Notes under the pieces: model-generated
Told to the model about the DNA's origin: nothing
Seen by the model: only the letters and a program-made list of their open reading frames with translations
Database searches by the model: none
Source: Acanthaster planci
Lineage: Eukaryota > Echinodermata > Asteroidea > Valvatida > Acanthasteridae
NCBI RefSeq assembly: GCF_001949145.1
Contig: NW_019091481.1
Location: 567,964-631,794, forward strand
Reading direction: 5' to 3'
DNA length: 63,831 nt
Made by a program: the position numbers and the translations under genes
Part shown: piece after piece, positions 51,201 to 62,053 of the stretch
Numbering within the stretch: the first letter of the stretch is position 1
Layout of the letters: each line of letters starts with the position of its first letter

Positions 51201-54200
51201 TCCTTTGTTCCTGTTTACTTACACCTGCCCGTATGACGGTGTTTGTTGACTGAACTCACACATGAACCTCAGAGATTCATGAACAAAGACAGACTGATGA
51301 GGATGGACGAAAGCCTTTGTTTTCTTTGTTTGTTTGTCGTTTGTGATCATACAGTGATGAGTGTGTACAATCCTTGCAATAACTAAACTAGGACTGAAAT
51401 CAACTTTTCAAATGTTACTTTTTAACACCCCCCCAAATTTACATGTTTTCTGCAAAGCAATTGACATTTCTAAATGGTATCAAAATAAATGTATGTTCAT
51501 TTGACCTTTCCATTCCAGCAACCTTTGACTGACATTCAAATCACGGTGAGAGTTTTCCGTTGTAGGAATTGATTCTGCCTTGAACCCAAAGATACTGGGA
51601 AGTTACTAATTTGTATCAGTGAGAGGATTACACATGTACATGTATGTGTGTACTTGAATGCATTGAAGACTGCAGAGGAGAGTGCTGTGCATTGAGATCA
51701 GTTGAGGACATCTGATATACATGTACATTGTACTGTATGCACACGAATAATCTGGAGGTCAATATTGCATTGTCAATATTGCATGGTCAACATCATGCAT
51801 GGTCAATATTGCATGGTCAACATCATGCTTGGTCAATATTGCAGTATTAACCCACTCATGCTACACACAAAGAAAATCAGGTTCATGCATTTATTTCTTG
51901 TTTTATATACACCTGTGTACAGTATTTTTAGTTTGATCTTTCATAGGAAAGACTTGTTGTCTGATCATTTCCCTTGATATTTACATACCGGTATATCCTC
52001 AAACTCATGTTGTAATCTGATTCAAGAAGNNNNNNNNNNNNNNNNNNNNNNNNNNNNNNNNNNNNNNNNNNNNNNNNNNNNNNNNNNNNNNNNNNNNNNN
52101 NNNNNNNNNNNNNNNNNNNNNNNNNNNNNNNNNNNNNNNNNNNNNNNNNNNNNNNNNNNNNNNNNNNNNNNNNNNNNNNNNNNNNNNNNNNNNNNNNNNN
52201 NNNNNNNNNNNNNNNNNNNNNNNNNNNNNNNNNNNNNNNNNNNNNNNNNNNNNNNNNNNNNNNNNNNNNNNNNNNNNNNNNNNNNNNNNNNNNNNNNNNN
52301 NNNNNNNNNNNNNNNNNNNNNNNNNNNNNNNNNNNNNNNNNNNNNNNNNNNNNNNNNNNNNNNNNNNNNNNNNNNNNNNNNNNNNNNNNNNNNNNNNNNN
52401 NNNNNNNNNNNNNNNNNNNNNNNNNNNNNNNNNNNNNNNNNNNNNNNNNNNNNNNNNNNNNNNNNNNNNNNNNNNNNNNNNNNNNNNNNNNNNNNNNNNN
52501 NNNNNNNNNNNNNNNNNNNNNNNNNNNNNNNNNNNNNNNNNNNNNNNNNNNNNNNNNNNNNNNNNNNNNNNNNNNNNNNNNNNNNNNNNNNNNNNNNNNN
52601 NNNNNNNNNNNNNNNNNNNNNNNNNNNNNNNNNNNNNNNNNNNNNNNNNNNNNNNNNNNNNNNNNNNNNNNNNNNNNNNNNNNNNNNNNNNNNNNNNNNN
52701 NNNNNNNNNNNNNNNNNNNNNNNNNNNNNNNNNNNNNNNNNNNNNNNNNNNNNNNNNNNNNNNNNNNNNNNNNNNNNNNNNNNNNNNNNNNNNNNNNNNN
52801 NNNNNNNNNNNNNNNNNNNNNNNNNNNNNNNNNNNNNNNNNNNNNNNNNNNNNNNNNNNNNNNNNNNNNNNNNNNNNNNNNGGTTTTATACAATGTATAA
52901 TCTATGTATATATATTCCATGAGAGAAGATACATTTGTAAACATTTGTATCAATGTTGTAATGACATTGACAATATACAGTACATCCAATATTGAAAAAT
53001 ACAATTCACATGCTGATTTGTTTTCATACAGGATATTGGCTAGCATTCAGTAGACATAATGCAATGCATATACATGGTCTTGGAAATCATTGGTTTCATT
53101 TCAATTCCATGTGTAAGACTTAAAGCTTTTTCTTTTGATTTCTGCCCCCCTCAGATTGAATTAGATCGCAAAAACCAGCTCTTTAAAGAGAATGACATAC
53201 CACTTACATGTGTGGATACCATCTTCCAAGGTATGTGACATAAATTAAAGAATATTATAATCACATTAGTGTAAAGAGTATTGCACATGGTTTGGAGAAA
53301 TCCCAAATTGTTGAAAATTCTCTCATTTTTTAAAAATCTCATGTTTAGACAAGTGTGAGTGTTTGATAAAGCTGCAAATATTGTGCATTTCTGAATATGT
53401 TTGTTTTCAAATTGAACTTCGACAGATTCTGTTCAAAGTTATTTTACCTCTTCATTACAAGCAAATCATAAAAACTATTGCCTCAATTTACATACACAGT
53501 AGCTGATGGTATTCTAAATTGATTACATCTATGACTACTGACAACATGTAACCTAGTAATTAGATTTCCTTTGCTGTAATCCATCAAGTGATCTTGTATT
53601 TGGGTTGTTCATTGGGTTTGTATTATTCCAAGGAAATGGATATACTTTCTGTTGTATCAGTGTGATGTTCTCGTTAAGTAACTGTTCTTTCCCACCCCTG
53701 GCCAGTATCTTCTAGCAAACGAAAGCAGTTACAGCCTGGTACCAATGCCTCAAGGAGCATCAAAATGGTGGAGATTAAATGCAAGAACTTCAAAGTCCAC
53801 ACGTTCAGCTTCAAGTTTACCAACAAAGGCCAGGTCAAGTCGGTAAGTTGAAGCTTCAAAAAAATGAAATGCTTTCCTACAAAACATGCCAGTCATTGCA
53901 GGAAACTTCTATGCCGACATGCGTTCATCTTGGCCTTGTCCCTTGAAGACAAGCTTCAGTGTACACAGGATTTAGGTCTATACTTGTATGTGCATTGCTA
54001 GGGCACCAGTCTACTAAAGTTAAAATTGTCCAAACCATGAAAATCACTTGTGGTGATAAATTAAAATTATGAAAATAAAGTAAATCCAGCAGGATGCCGA
54101 GGGGAGCATGAAAATTTCAAACTAATCTGTTGCTAAAAGGCGTACATGTACATGTCTGGTATATCTGCCAAATTCCAAGGCAAGATAAAGCTCATAAAAG

Positions 54201-57200
54201 TAGACTAAAAGGGTACCAACAGATAAATAAAAAAGCACCAATGACATGTACACATATGGCAAGAAATCTAGACATAAGAGACAAGAAAGGGCACATATAA
54301 AGTAAACCATAAAAATGGGCAGACTTGATTAAAGCAGACAGTGTACATGCATGTATGTACACACAGGCATACATGTACATGTATACATACTTGCCCATAA
54401 TTCTTGTAGCAACAGGGGCATTGTTGCTTCCTGGATCTTCTAACATCCTCCACCAAAGGAAATCAATGGTACAATCTTTGTACTCTATTGGCATGAATTT
54501 TGTTTTGAGCGAGTGTATTTTAGGCAATTGTCTGTTTCTCTTTGCTGTATAAAAACTGCCTGACTTCCCTTTCTGGTTGATTTCATTGGAAAGTGCACTT
54601 TTTCAACCATAAACCATTGTTCATGTTTCTGAGGTTTATCTGTTAAAATTGCACACCCCACATTTCCTCATTGAAAGTATTTGCGAGAAAACATCACTGA
54701 TGCGACATATCACCCAAAATAGCAAATTTGAAACATAGATAAATTTTAGGAAAAGATCCGTTCCTTTTAGTTTCAAAGTGCTTTAGAGCAGTATTTTCAT
54801 GTACAATATAAGTTACAACAACTAGACTCAACCTCCCTCAATCCTAAAAATCCCCACATTATTGCGCTGGATCTTGATTGGCCAGGGAGGAGAAAAAGGA
54901 AATTGATTGCTTTAAAATATGATTGTAGCCTTGGGTGAGGCTCCTAAAGACTGAATGCTGCTGATGGGTTGGCATGGTCTTGAGCTAAATTACTAGGGAC
55001 TCAGGAACACACCCTCAAACCCTGTACTGTCAAAAACATCCTCTTGTCTACCTGTCTACTGTTACTGGTTCCTGTTTATGACCCTTTGGTCTGAATGCCC
55101 CGGTAAGGAAGACTACGTTGGATTCAGGCAGAGACCATGTCTCCTTACAGGTATATTAGTTACCTGAAGGTACAGTAGGGCAGGGGAAAGGTTGTGACAC
55201 CAATCAAAGTCACCTCCAGTTGTTCTTTACTTGTGGAGTCCAACTTAATCATGTGAGGCCATGAAAGTGAGCATAGTACATGAAGGACAAAATAATTTCC
55301 CTTTAACAACCTCAGGAAAGACAGATTTTCCTCATTGATGGTGGCCTCTCCTTCGCCTGGTTTGTTGGCTTCCCTTTTCCTCAAGTGCATTCAGGCCGTA
55401 GCAATGGACCAAGTACGTTATCTCCTCTGTACCAGAGTCAAGAAGTAGAAACACAGAGCAGCCAGCCAGTTCAAAAACATCCCTCTTAACTGACACTACT
55501 TTCCTGTTGTTGAGGCTTTGCCTCGTCTAGCAGTCACACCTAGAGTCAGTCCTTCTTTAAGATGCCAGAGTTATCCATTTTTATCTTGGGATATCCCTGA
55601 CGGGTCACTCTGTTGCTCAGAGGGTAGGGACTGCCAAAAATAAGCGGTAGCAGGAGATTATCTGGACTGTTGCCAGGTCTTCCGGTTTCCTGTCAGTATT
55701 TAGGAGATGTCAGTGATAGGGTAGTGCTGTGTCACTTCAGACAATCTATTGGGCTGTTTCTTACTTAACAGACCGTAAGAAATTCAGGATATATTGCATT
55801 TAAGGTGTCTTCACACAAATACCGTGTTTGCCTGGAGCCCGAGTGCATCTTATTCATAACTACTTGTATAAGTAAGAGGCTACACAAATAAATGAAATGG
55901 AACATGAATTTGAAACATTAGATTAGATAATTGCATTCCAGATTCCTAAAATATTGAACAAATTTCAACTCAAGCAAATTTGCCTGGAAATGTTTTATGA
56001 TGTCAAAATAAGCTTCATTTTTCCATTTGCGGGAAGTGAACTGCCAGTGACGAGTTGTTGATTTGTAACCACAGTCTAAGGTGCATGTATGTACCGTACG
56101 TGTACATACATGCACAAGTACATGTACTTGTTCTGTCTCTTGATTTATAAAATATAAAGTAATCATTTCTAATGTTAGTCCGTTCAGATCTGACAAGAAG
56201 GTGGCATTACTTGCAGCTTTCAGATTTCTATATTTACCAAGTGTCTACCAAGGTTTTTATGAAAAGATCTAGTTACATGTAATACCGGTAGCTAAGAAAA
56301 TTAAAATCGGAATTTGTCTCATTTGAAATCTTCTCTAGAAGTAATCAGTCCACAGATTTATGATTTAATCAGCCAGGAACCAGCCTCAGACATATACCTA
56401 GTGTGGCATTTTGAAAGGGAACCAGGTCTTGCCCAGCAAGCTCTTTCAAGACAAAACGCTCATGTAATTTAGTAGGTGCTTCTTCCATCTCGTTATCTCC
56501 TCGTACAGGTGATGAACACCATTCTACACTATGCCTACATCACCAATCTGCATCGTCTTTTTGCCTTCTCCTTTGAGTTACCACTGTCATCTTCATCGTT
56601 ATCCTCTTCTAAAGCAACCAATCATGCAACAGACTCACAGAATATCAAAGGTGGCAAGGAGTGGAAGTCACTCAACGCTAAGAAAGCACCGAAGGTAGCA
56701 GTAAGTGAACTCCCATGAAAAAAGACTTTGATTAGATGAGTTTTGTAAAGATCAACACTTTAAGATATGGATAATCTGTAAATTCATGTACGCTCCCAAA
56801 ACGTGATGTGTTAATTCATACTGTTCATATCTTGCAAAAACATTTCTGGCAAAAACAGTACATACATTGTACATGTACATACCTACACCAATTCCAATAT
56901 CTATAAAAATTCTACTGTTCCATGTAAGTACTTGAATCCTAATGTTCCTTTGTCTCTGAACATTGTATACAATGATTAGTTATTATAATCCCAAATATTT
57001 CAAAAGTTGAAATGTTTTTAATAGCACCTCATTGTACCTGTCAGGCCAATTTCTCTCTGTTTGTTTCTGGAAGCAGGTGACTGCAGTATACCGGCCTTCC
57101 TCCCAGCGAATATCTGCCATCAGTGACATGCCTGAGAGAAGTGAACCTATGGAGAGAGCAGGTCGGACACCACAATTCAGACGATATGAAGACTGGCAAG

Positions 57201-58628
57201 ATGAGATCGATAGGACAGGAGCTAGGAATTTGAGAGTGACTGCTGTCAATCAGGACTTCAGAATATCAGAGAGGTACGTGGCTTACCACCAACTTAAGCT
57301 TTACTGTGAAATCTTACATGAACTTCAATGGCTTCTTTTATTACAATTTAAATGTTTATTGATGTTGAAATGTCTAGCTAGTAAAGACTTCAAGGTCTCC
57401 ATACGTTAAAGTTCACAGTCTAATTTGGTGAACAAGAATGACCAGTCATTTAAGAATTCATCAGTGAAAATAACAAAAAACCAAGAGTCAAAATATAATG
57501 TTTTGCTCAGTATGTAGGGAAAGCTGTGACATTAGCCAGATGTTTTCCATTTATCATGGAATAATCGAGTGATTGCAGGAAAAGAATCTGGCAAGCTTCA
57601 TATGCAAAAGTTGGGGAGTCATTCTGTGACGTTATTTTGAGGGTTAGAGAACAGAGTTCAGTAGTGTGATGTTGTTTGCTGATTTTGTCTTTCAGTCTTC
57701 CAGAAGTTTTTGTGGTTCCATCGGTTGTGTCTGATGGGGAACTGATCCAAGCAGCCCCACACTTTGAAGGCGGCAGAGTACCCGTAAGTGACAGTCCAAA
57801 ATATGCAAAATTTATGACAATTTGCACTAAATTATTTGTATTGATAAATGACTTCACATTCAATAATAACACCAGGTTAAATATCAGTGAAGTACAGTAA
57901 CTAAAGAAATACCATTTTACAAAGTCAGGTGGTGTTAAATATTTTCTTTTAATTTACCGTATTTATTCTTTGAATATAGAATACTTTTAACAGTAATGAT
58001 TTGAGTGCTGTCAAAACTCCACTGTGCTTCTGGTTTTAGACTGAGTTTGTACTTTTCTACCCTTCTTGCTTTTCCTCAGATGTGGTGTTGGAGTCATAGC
58101 AATGGGAGTATGTTAATGAGAGCAGTTCCACTTCGGGCTGAGACAGTCCATTCAGACCATGAAATCAAGTTAGTTTGGCCTGATTTATGAGTTTTCTTGT
58201 TTTGATTTGAAGCCAAGTGGAAGCAACAGATTTGTTCAAACAAATTCCAACACCATATGGTAAACTGTGCACAAATTTGTTGGACTCTGTTTATTTTGGG
58301 TATGCCTGCAAAAGAGTTTTGGTCTTGAAATAATTGAAGTCTGGTTTCTTGAGAGGGATGATTGATCATTTAAGAATTACTTGGTCATTAGAGAGTGTTT
58401 TTTTTTTATAAATAGCCTGTGACGATGAAGTTTTTAATCTACTTGAGTGGGATTCTAACCCCATCCACTTCCATCTCTTGCCCAATTCCATTACCAGCAT
58501 GTTAGGCAGTCTAACCCTGATCCATCCCTCCAAGGCCCAGCCTGATGTCTTGGATCTCGGTCGACTTTGTCCATCCTATCGAGACATCCAGACAAGCTTT
58601 CAGAGGCTTCATGAACTCTGCATGCCAG
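39270..58628 (+). CDS. Myotubularin-related protein 10/12-like pseudophosphatase (5' part, 11 exons)
   Basis: Exons are 39270-39338, 41073-41178, 46381-46520, 51519-51545, 53155-53230, 53706-53842, 56509-56700, 57077-57273, 57696-57783, 58080-58168 and 58498-58628. All are GT..AG and in phase, giving 417 codons before the sequence runs on past the window. The N-terminus KPTFKSYL matches MTMR10. Residues of about 58-200 form the PH-GRAM domain (LYCTNFKISF, NDIPLTCVDTIF, VEIKCKNFKVHTFSFKF). The phosphatase-like domain follows with RYEDWQDEIDRTGA, LPEVFVVPS and the hallmark PMWCWSHSNGSMLMRA. This subfamily (MTMR10, 11, 12) is catalytically dead and acts as an adaptor for active myotubularins on phosphoinositides. 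The active-site region is not in the window, so loss of the cysteine cannot be checked here. Exon 4 is a 27-base microexon; phases join across the N gap. Confidence 0.9.
39833..39946. repeat. Foldback repeat in MTMR intron 1
   Basis: The left arm GTATAGTCACCAGGTCCCT (39860-39878 area) and the right arm AGGGACCTGGTGACTATAC (39919-39937 area) are exact inverted repeats. They extend outward with small gaps (GTCCGTGACC against GTCCATGACC). No target duplication was seen. Confidence 0.75.
42997..44234. mobile_element. 1,238-bp DNA transposon relic with 8-bp target duplication and ACTCGCCCC arrays
   Basis: Exact 8-bp direct repeats GTAAATTT flank it (42989-42996, 44235-44242). Terminal inverted repeats read GATTGTAGGTCAACTCGCCC on the left and GATGTCAGGTCAACTCGCCC on the right (other strand). 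Behind each end come tandem copies of a roughly 15-bp motif containing ACTCGCCCC (about nine on the left, three on the right), then a shared TATGGCCGGCCC. An 8-bp duplication fits hAT, P or Merlin superfamilies. The 153-codon open frame inside (43135-43596) shows no transposase motif I recognise, so the element is probably non-autonomous. It sits in MTMR intron 2. Confidence 0.88.
45725..45872. repeat. 27-bp TACATG minisatellite with 54-bp higher order
   Basis: Five or so units of TACATGTACAGTAAGTACAT plus GTGTATG occur. TACATGCAC and TACATGTAC variants alternate, giving a 54-bp superperiod. All frames remain open on both strands, so the Cys/Thr/Val or Tyr/Met-rich frames here are artefacts. 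Confidence 0.92.
46530..46740 (+). repeat. G-rich low-complexity tract in MTMR intron 3
   Basis: Starting 10 bases after the exon end at 46520, the plus strand is dominated by GGGGTTGG/GGGGTCAGGG motifs with many runs of three or more G. It could form G-quadruplexes in the nascent RNA next to the splice donor; that is inference. Confidence 0.7.
49140..49260 (-). mobile_element. tRNA-derived SINE, different family
   Basis: The minus strand has an A-box-like TGGTCAAGTGGTTAAG and a perfect T-arm GTGGGTTTGAGTCCCAC (49192-49208). The acceptor stem does not pair and the anticodon arm is poor, so it is a SINE head rather than a tRNA gene. It lies in MTMR intron 3. Confidence 0.6.
49826..49916. repeat. 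44-bp tandem duplication
   Basis: Two adjacent near-identical copies of a 44-bp unit beginning ATGCCGTTGACATTTACACA and ending CCAGGGCCACC lie in MTMR intron 3. Confidence 0.92.
50603..50794. repeat. Dispersed repeat, copy 2 (fuller)
   Basis: It is homologous to 10180-10313, with an extra internal block of about 55-60 bases (near 50675-50735). It abuts the tail of the SINE at 50800-50952, so the two may form one composite element. Confidence 0.8.
50800..50952 (-). mobile_element. tRNA-derived SINE, copy 2
   Basis: The minus strand reads TTGGTGCAGTGTTTCTTTCC (A-box region), then GTGGGTTCAAATCTGG (B-box, near 50887-50900). A tail follows with TTGGGTTTTCAGTCC and TATCTGGGTTTTTCC. The order matches the copy at 8290-8437. 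Confidence 0.7.
51758..51845. repeat. 30-bp tandem repeat
   Basis: Units of GGTCAATATTGCATGGTCAA plus CATCATGCAT repeat nearly three times in MTMR intron 3, about 210 bases after the 27-bp microexon's upstream neighbours and before the N gap. Confidence 0.85.
52030..52881. other. Assembly gap (852 N)
   Basis: A run of N lies in the MTMR intron between exons 51519-51545 and 53155-53230. Exon phases on both sides are compatible (0 to 0), so no coding exon needs to be missing, but one of a multiple of 3 bases could be hidden. The long open frame crossing it is an artefact of N. Confidence 0.98.
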
Positions 58629-59221
58629 GTAAACCTCAACCTATGCCTCTTGATGCTTTTTCAACCCTTGGAAGTAAGTCTGAGCAAAAATTCTTCGTTA
58701 ACAAGGATTATTACTCACCTCTTGTTTCACCTAGAAGACTCTCTAGCTTGACAAAGTTGTAGTTATGAAAGTGAGCAGTCCATGGTTCCCTGCGGTGCTT
58801 TCTAATTCACCTTGGTGTTGGTATCCAACTGTCCTGCTACCAACTTGGTAACACAGGTAGTTTTTATCTAACCATCATTGACTGTACATGATCAAGTTAG
58901 CTCAGTTAAGTTAGCACCATACCCTGGTGCATCCTTACTTATAACCCTGCCACTGAATTCTTCTTTCATCAAAGTCCATGATTTTAACTACTGTAGTTTT
59001 AACTTACATGGTATCTCTGGGTATGAAATTGAGTGCTTGACGTTACTTAACCGAATTGACAACATAGAACGAGTAAAGTTCCTATGAGGTGGAAAAATGA
59101 TGGAAGCATAGTCTGAAGTCATAGTCTAAGGAATTCCCCATTGCATGTACAGGGTATGACTCATTATCTAACATCTAACAAATTGATGGCTAAGTGAGGT
59201 AGATGTATGAAAAGTTTGGGG

Positions 59222-59538
59222 TTTTTAATCCTAACCGCCAAGCATATCGTTTGGCTTACACTACACAGTACTACAAAATACTAAGTAATAGTCTGAGCCT
59301 GAAGGACCTAGCGCTACAGATTACTACTTCTGGCTAGGTTACTTCCACTGTTACTTGTACAGAGAACAATAAAGCCATGCATTCATAGTGCCACAGCACT
59401 TTATGGTACATTGTCTTCTCTATTGTATTTTATGGCTTCACAGAACAATAAAGTCATGTCCTCTTACAAGCAACAGCGCTCAGTACTACATTTTACAACA
59501 AGTAGTAATTTGTAGTATTATGTAGGGTTAGGGTTAAA
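59222..59538. mobile_element. MITE with TTTTAAYCCTAACC ends
   Basis: The left end TTTTTAATCCTAACC, with ACACAGTACTACAAAATACT further in, pairs with the right end read on the other strand, CTTTTAACCCTAACCCTACA then TAATACTACAAATTACTA. Two internal AGAACAATAAAG(C/T)CATG blocks repeat. There is no coding capacity. Confidence 0.65.
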
Positions 59539-60522
59539 AGATCCAAATTGGCATAAAGTTGAACATTTTCAAATGGGATCAATTGAAAATGTTCAACTAA
59601 CGAAGGAAGTTTCTTCAAGTACCCAAAACAGATGGATCCCATAATCCTATCAGAGAGTCATTAGACTTATGCTTTCATGTCAATAAAATGCCTATTTACT
59701 TGCCTTCATAATTAGGCAGTCCAAATGCCCTCTTTGAGTTCATTCATAGATTCAGAGGAATTTGGAATTCATCTTGACCCAAGGGATATGACTGCAGAAT
59801 TCTAAATGTGAAGCCATTTGATTTAAGGATTTCTAGCACTTTGGCGTCAGGATTCTGCAACAGATATACTGGTAGCGTGGACTTGGCTGACCAAGGTCAC
59901 GACTTGCTGCATGCTGGGCCTGATAAGAATGGCTATTTTTAACAACTTTCCAAGCCAATACACTAAAAGTACTGTACCGGTACATGACAAAACTGCAGAA
60001 ACCCTCAATCATTTCCTGAATGAGAGTGGTAAACAGTATGTGGTTCCTGAGGCTGCTATGAAAACATGTAACATAGCATTATCACTCTCATATCATTGCC
60101 AATCGCAGGAGGAATTCAACTTGAGTGGTATTTTTACTCCACAGGGTTTCTTCAATCCTACATTCCCTGCATTCGGTTATGACAGTCATTCCTAGGCACT
60201 ATCAAAGATTTTCCAAAACAGCACGCTTGATACATGTAGGTTATCTTCAGGAATTGGAAATTCATGATTGTTGTTGTCACAAACCGGGTCCAAAGAATAT
60301 AGATTGATCACTTTTTATATTCACTCACTGTCAACAAAGCCATTAAAAGAAACTTTCAGGAACTGGTAGTAATCTATACAACAAAAAAGTAAAAAAAAAA
60401 ATTATTATTATTTACAATCTTCACAAAATCCTTGATAGAGCTTGTGAGTCTGGTTTTCAAGAATTTACACCAAACTAAAAATATATTAAGCACAACATTA
60501 CAAATACAAATTCATTATATTA

Positions 60523-60741
60523 CTATCCCCCATATGAGTACTCATGCATGTCCTCCAGCGTGTCGTCACTCCACTGGCTGAACGCTCTGGGGATCTCCGT
60601 CAATTTGATAAGGTAGTGTGGTCGCAAGTCCCCCTTTCTAGGTCCTCCGTTCCCACGACGCTATGGTTCTCTTCGGGGTAACGGGGTAGCCTCTCCCTCA
60701 AAGAGGAAGATTCTACTACTGAAACTCTACTAAAGGGAGTC
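60523..60741 (-). pseudogene. Coding-like fragment, possibly retroelement-derived
   Basis: On the minus strand a good acceptor (TTTCTAAATTTCACAG, exon start 60741) leads into sequence that codes, after an in-frame stop at 60661-60663, for about 45 residues ending LTEIPRAFSQWSDDTLEDMH and EYSYGG, then TAG (60523). The composition is protein-like, but I do not recognise the family. The internal stop means a broken copy or a different true exon border. The preceding 61000-61330 looks like an untranslated leader or LTR-like sequence. Confidence 0.3.
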
Positions 60742-61590
60742 CTGTGAAATTTAGAATTAAAAAGTATAAGGCTATTGCCGTATTTACAGTAAAGCTCCAA
60801 AACTATGCAGAAATAATACCAAAAATCAATGCGTTTTCTACACAACACCGTGTTGCGTTAAATCTACAAAGGTAGGGCTATGCATGTGGACACAATAGTC
60901 ACTATGAATAATGCAAGCTGGGCGTTGCCGTTCTACAAACATGAATCCAAGCAGTATGCACGGGATTTCCACACGAACATTGACTGTTTCTTATAAGAGG
61001 TAATCTTGACATTTCGAATTTATCTTGAATACAATAATTAAAGCAAAATGACTAAAAATTATACAAAATAGCTTTCTACAACAAAATACCAACCTACAGT
61101 TTTAAGGCGAGCGAACAGTCTTAAAGTCTGACTCCCTGGCTTGAAACAACGATCGGTCTCCGTAGATTAACTTCTCAACCGTGGATTTTACTTTCCAAGA
61201 AGTTAAGCTAACGCTTTCCAATGAAGCTTTGGGCTATCGCCACAAACTATCTCTGTTTCTCAAATTCTCATAGAGCTATCGCTCAATCGACGAAATCAAA
61301 ATGTGCTATCGCATGATGACCGATCAGGAGTCTCTCTATGTCAAGATCTGTCTGCTGCCTCTCCAATGCTTCACTACAGTTTTAACCCTGCAGAGATCAT
61401 GCTAATTAATCCAAATGTCATGCAAATTTTGAAATTCCACACGTTTTCAAATTTTCCCATGTTAACCGTATTTGGTCATATTAGTCAAAAAATTTACATA
61501 TTACCCTAACGTGGGAAGGTGGGTCCTGAAATATGCTGAATATTCATTATACATGTACCAAGGTTTTACGCCCTCTTTGATAGTTGTTAA

Positions 61591-62053
61591 TAAATAAATT
61601 TCTCATTGTTGGTTTGTCTATCTTGAAGTCAGATGTGAGAAAATAGTTGTGGAGCAGATATGTAAAGTTTTTAATAGGAACCAATGATTGGTAATTTATG
61701 TAAATAATGACTGTTCAAGGTTCAAGATATTAAGCTTCTAACTGGAAGTCCTGCTTATAAACCTCTATGTCAGCGTCAGAAGATTCCTTGTTGTGAAGTC
61801 ACAGAAGTGAAATGTTAAACAAATAAATAAATTTCTCATTGTTGGTTTGTCTACCTTGAAGTCAGATGTGAGAAAATAGTTGTGGAGCAGATTTGTAAAG
61901 TTTTTAATAGGAACCAATGATTGGTAATTTATGTAAATAATGACTGTTCAAGGTTCAAGATATTAAGCTTCTAACTGGAAGTCCTGCTTATAAACCTCTA
62001 TGTCAGCGTCAGAAGATTCCTTGTTGTGAAGTCACAGAAGTGAAATGTTAAAC
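61591..62053. repeat. 233-bp tandem duplication, two copies about 99% identical
   Basis: 61591-61823 and 61824-62053 match with only a couple of substitutions (CTATCTTG/CTACCTTG, GATATGTA/GATTTGTA). The near-identity implies a recent duplication or an assembly duplication. Confidence 0.95.

Noticed and set aside
51928-53046. 372-codon open frame on the minus strand
   Set aside because: Most of it is the N gap translated as X.
55160-55390. 76-codon minus-strand open frame in an MTMR intron
   Set aside because: It has Lys/Glu-rich start-like composition but no splice context, no family and lies within an intron on the opposite strand.
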